DNA from: a virus
Direction: 5' to 3' (one strand)
DNA length: 54,164 bases
Virus record (IMG/VR): IMGVR_UViG_3300032954_000018
Location: 1 to 54,164 of that record
This document shows positions 53,440 through 54,164 of this stretch, one piece after another. A program made the translations under genes and the position numbers. The stretch's first letter is position 1, and each line of letters begins with the position of its first letter. Under the pieces are notes generated by a model that worked only from the letters and a program-made list of their open reading frames with translations, had not been told where the DNA came from and searched no databases.

Positions 53440-54164
53440 TGAAGAAGATACTATTACCGTTGTTGCTGCTGTTTCCACTTATTGGAAATGCACAGTCTGC
53501 TCAAAGATGGTATACGGCTTTGCTGCCCAACACGCAAGGTCAAAATTTCGTTTCTGTGATTCCCAACGCACAGATTTATGTATGCAGCTACAACGAGCAA
53601 TCGGAGTGTCTGAGCGAAACTTCTGTTTACTCCGATACGGAATTACATACTCCCATCCCGCAACCATTCTCGGCGGACGCAAGTGGAGTCTACCACTATT
53701 ATGTCCAATCCGGAACTAGGGTAGTTGAAAAGGTCTGCGCTCCATACGACCAATGCTCTAGCTATATCGTTCAAATAGGAGATGATGTTACCGGAGGGGG
53801 AGCAGGGCAGTGTAATCCATTCGGCATCGGAAGCTATACGGTATGGTGGAACGGAACGCAATGTCTGACTGAATTTACGAATTACGGTGTAACACAACCC
53901 CGATTCATCTCTACAGAAGTACCTACGGATGCTACCGGCATTAACGGATGGGAAGTAGACGTAGCGACCAATCATCCCTACAAATCGAGGATAGTTCTCA
54001 ATCCCGGCGCGATAGCTGCAACCGATGCTGAAAGTAATGAGACTTGGATTTTCGGATCGCAGGAAGACTATCCTGTGGTTCTTGATGCCTATGGCCAGAT
54101 AAAGATTGCAGGTACTTCCTTGGTTCTTTGCGCTAGCGGAGGTACTGGTGGGTCCCAGCCTTTG
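53439..54164 (+). CDS. Secreted fibre-like protein, partial (open at window end)
   Basis: MKKILLPLLLLFPLIGNAQ signal peptide. Residues 20-125 match the 48034 protein: F-x-SVIPNAQIYVCSYN...GVYHYYVQSGTRVVEKVC...QCSSYIVQIG. The frame (242 codons) continues past base 54164. A paralogous appendage with a different body. Confidence 0.8.
   Translation, partial: MKKILLPLLLLFPLIGNAQSAQRWYTALLPNTQGQNFVSVIPNAQIYVCSYNEQSECLSETSVYSDTELHTPIPQPFSADASGVYHYYVQSGTRVVEKVCAPYDQCSSYIVQIGDDVTGGGAGQCNPFGIGSYTVWWNGTQCLTEFTNYGVTQPRFISTEVPTDATGINGWEVDVATNHPYKSRIVLNPGAIAATDAESNETWIFGSQEDYPVVLDAYGQIKIAGTSLVLCASGGTGGSQPL

Noticed and set aside
1-54164. CRISPR arrays, rRNA genes, insertion sequences
   Set aside because: I looked for regularly spaced repeats, rRNA-like conserved blocks and transposase genes with terminal inverted repeats and saw none.

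Overview
This window is a piece of a double-stranded DNA tailed-phage genome, or a close relative such as an integrated or plasmid-like phage. A terminase large subunit, portal, scaffold-like protein and intron-split major capsid gene lie in order on the right half. The left half is a dense set of very small, overlapping leftward genes of the kind phages express early. No host marker gene is present. Many consensus sigma70-type promoters (TTGACA, 17 nt, TATAAT-like), Shine-Dalgarno sites and Sec signal peptides ending in ..AQ point to a bacterial host with a Gram-negative-like secretion style. A plant-polymer-degrading soil lineage such as Acidobacteriota is only a guess from the GH30 and beta-helix proteins.

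Layout. (1) About 1-23 kb: mostly minus-strand accessory genes, 30-360 aa, usually coupled by ATGA, GTGA or TAATG overlaps and each group headed by its own promoter. Recognisable products are a vWA-domain protein, a ParB-like protein, a UBP-type zinc finger protein, an ArdC-like antirestriction/metallopeptidase protein, many CxxC zinc-ribbon proteins, small membrane proteins and two paralogous families. Two short plus-strand islands (3.0-3.8 kb and 17.0-17.6 kb) interrupt it; the second encodes a ribbon-helix-helix-like protein. (2) About 23.0-25.0 kb: intergenic control region with origin-like TTTCCACA repeats, two classes of 17-bp operators and a perfect sigma70 promoter. (3) 25.0-29.5 kb: rightward genes for a metallophosphoesterase, a GGQ release-factor-like protein, a SprT-like protease and an HNH endonuclease, with one unusual tRNA. 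(4) 29.5-30.5 kb: about 1 kb without a protein gene, full of tRNA-like modules, two of which look circularly permuted. (5) 30.5-47 kb: packaging and head genes. (6) 47-54 kb: a glycosyltransferase, then at least four consecutive secreted or virion-surface proteins with signal peptides, including a frameshifted beta-helix protein and a GH30 glycoside hydrolase. The last gene runs off the window.

How it fits together. The leftward operons probably take over the host and counter restriction. The 24-25 kb region looks like the regulatory switch and a candidate replication start. The rightward operon makes heads and receptor/polysaccharide-degrading proteins. Homing endonucleases of three classes (two HNH, one LAGLIDADG, one GIY-YIG) have invaded the late region, and one sits in a group I intron in the capsid gene.

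Most unusual content: (a) tRNA bodies whose 3' acceptor strand, with CCA, lies just upstream of the 5' acceptor strand (29.7-30.0 kb), set in repeated modules that recur on the opposite strand at 0.28-0.43 kb; (b) a gene plus structured leader duplicated at 18.0-18.8 kb with covarying stems; (c) four copies of one operator and two of another; (d) transcripts that appear to start at or within a few bases of the start codon. All calls are from reading the sequence; no database search was run.
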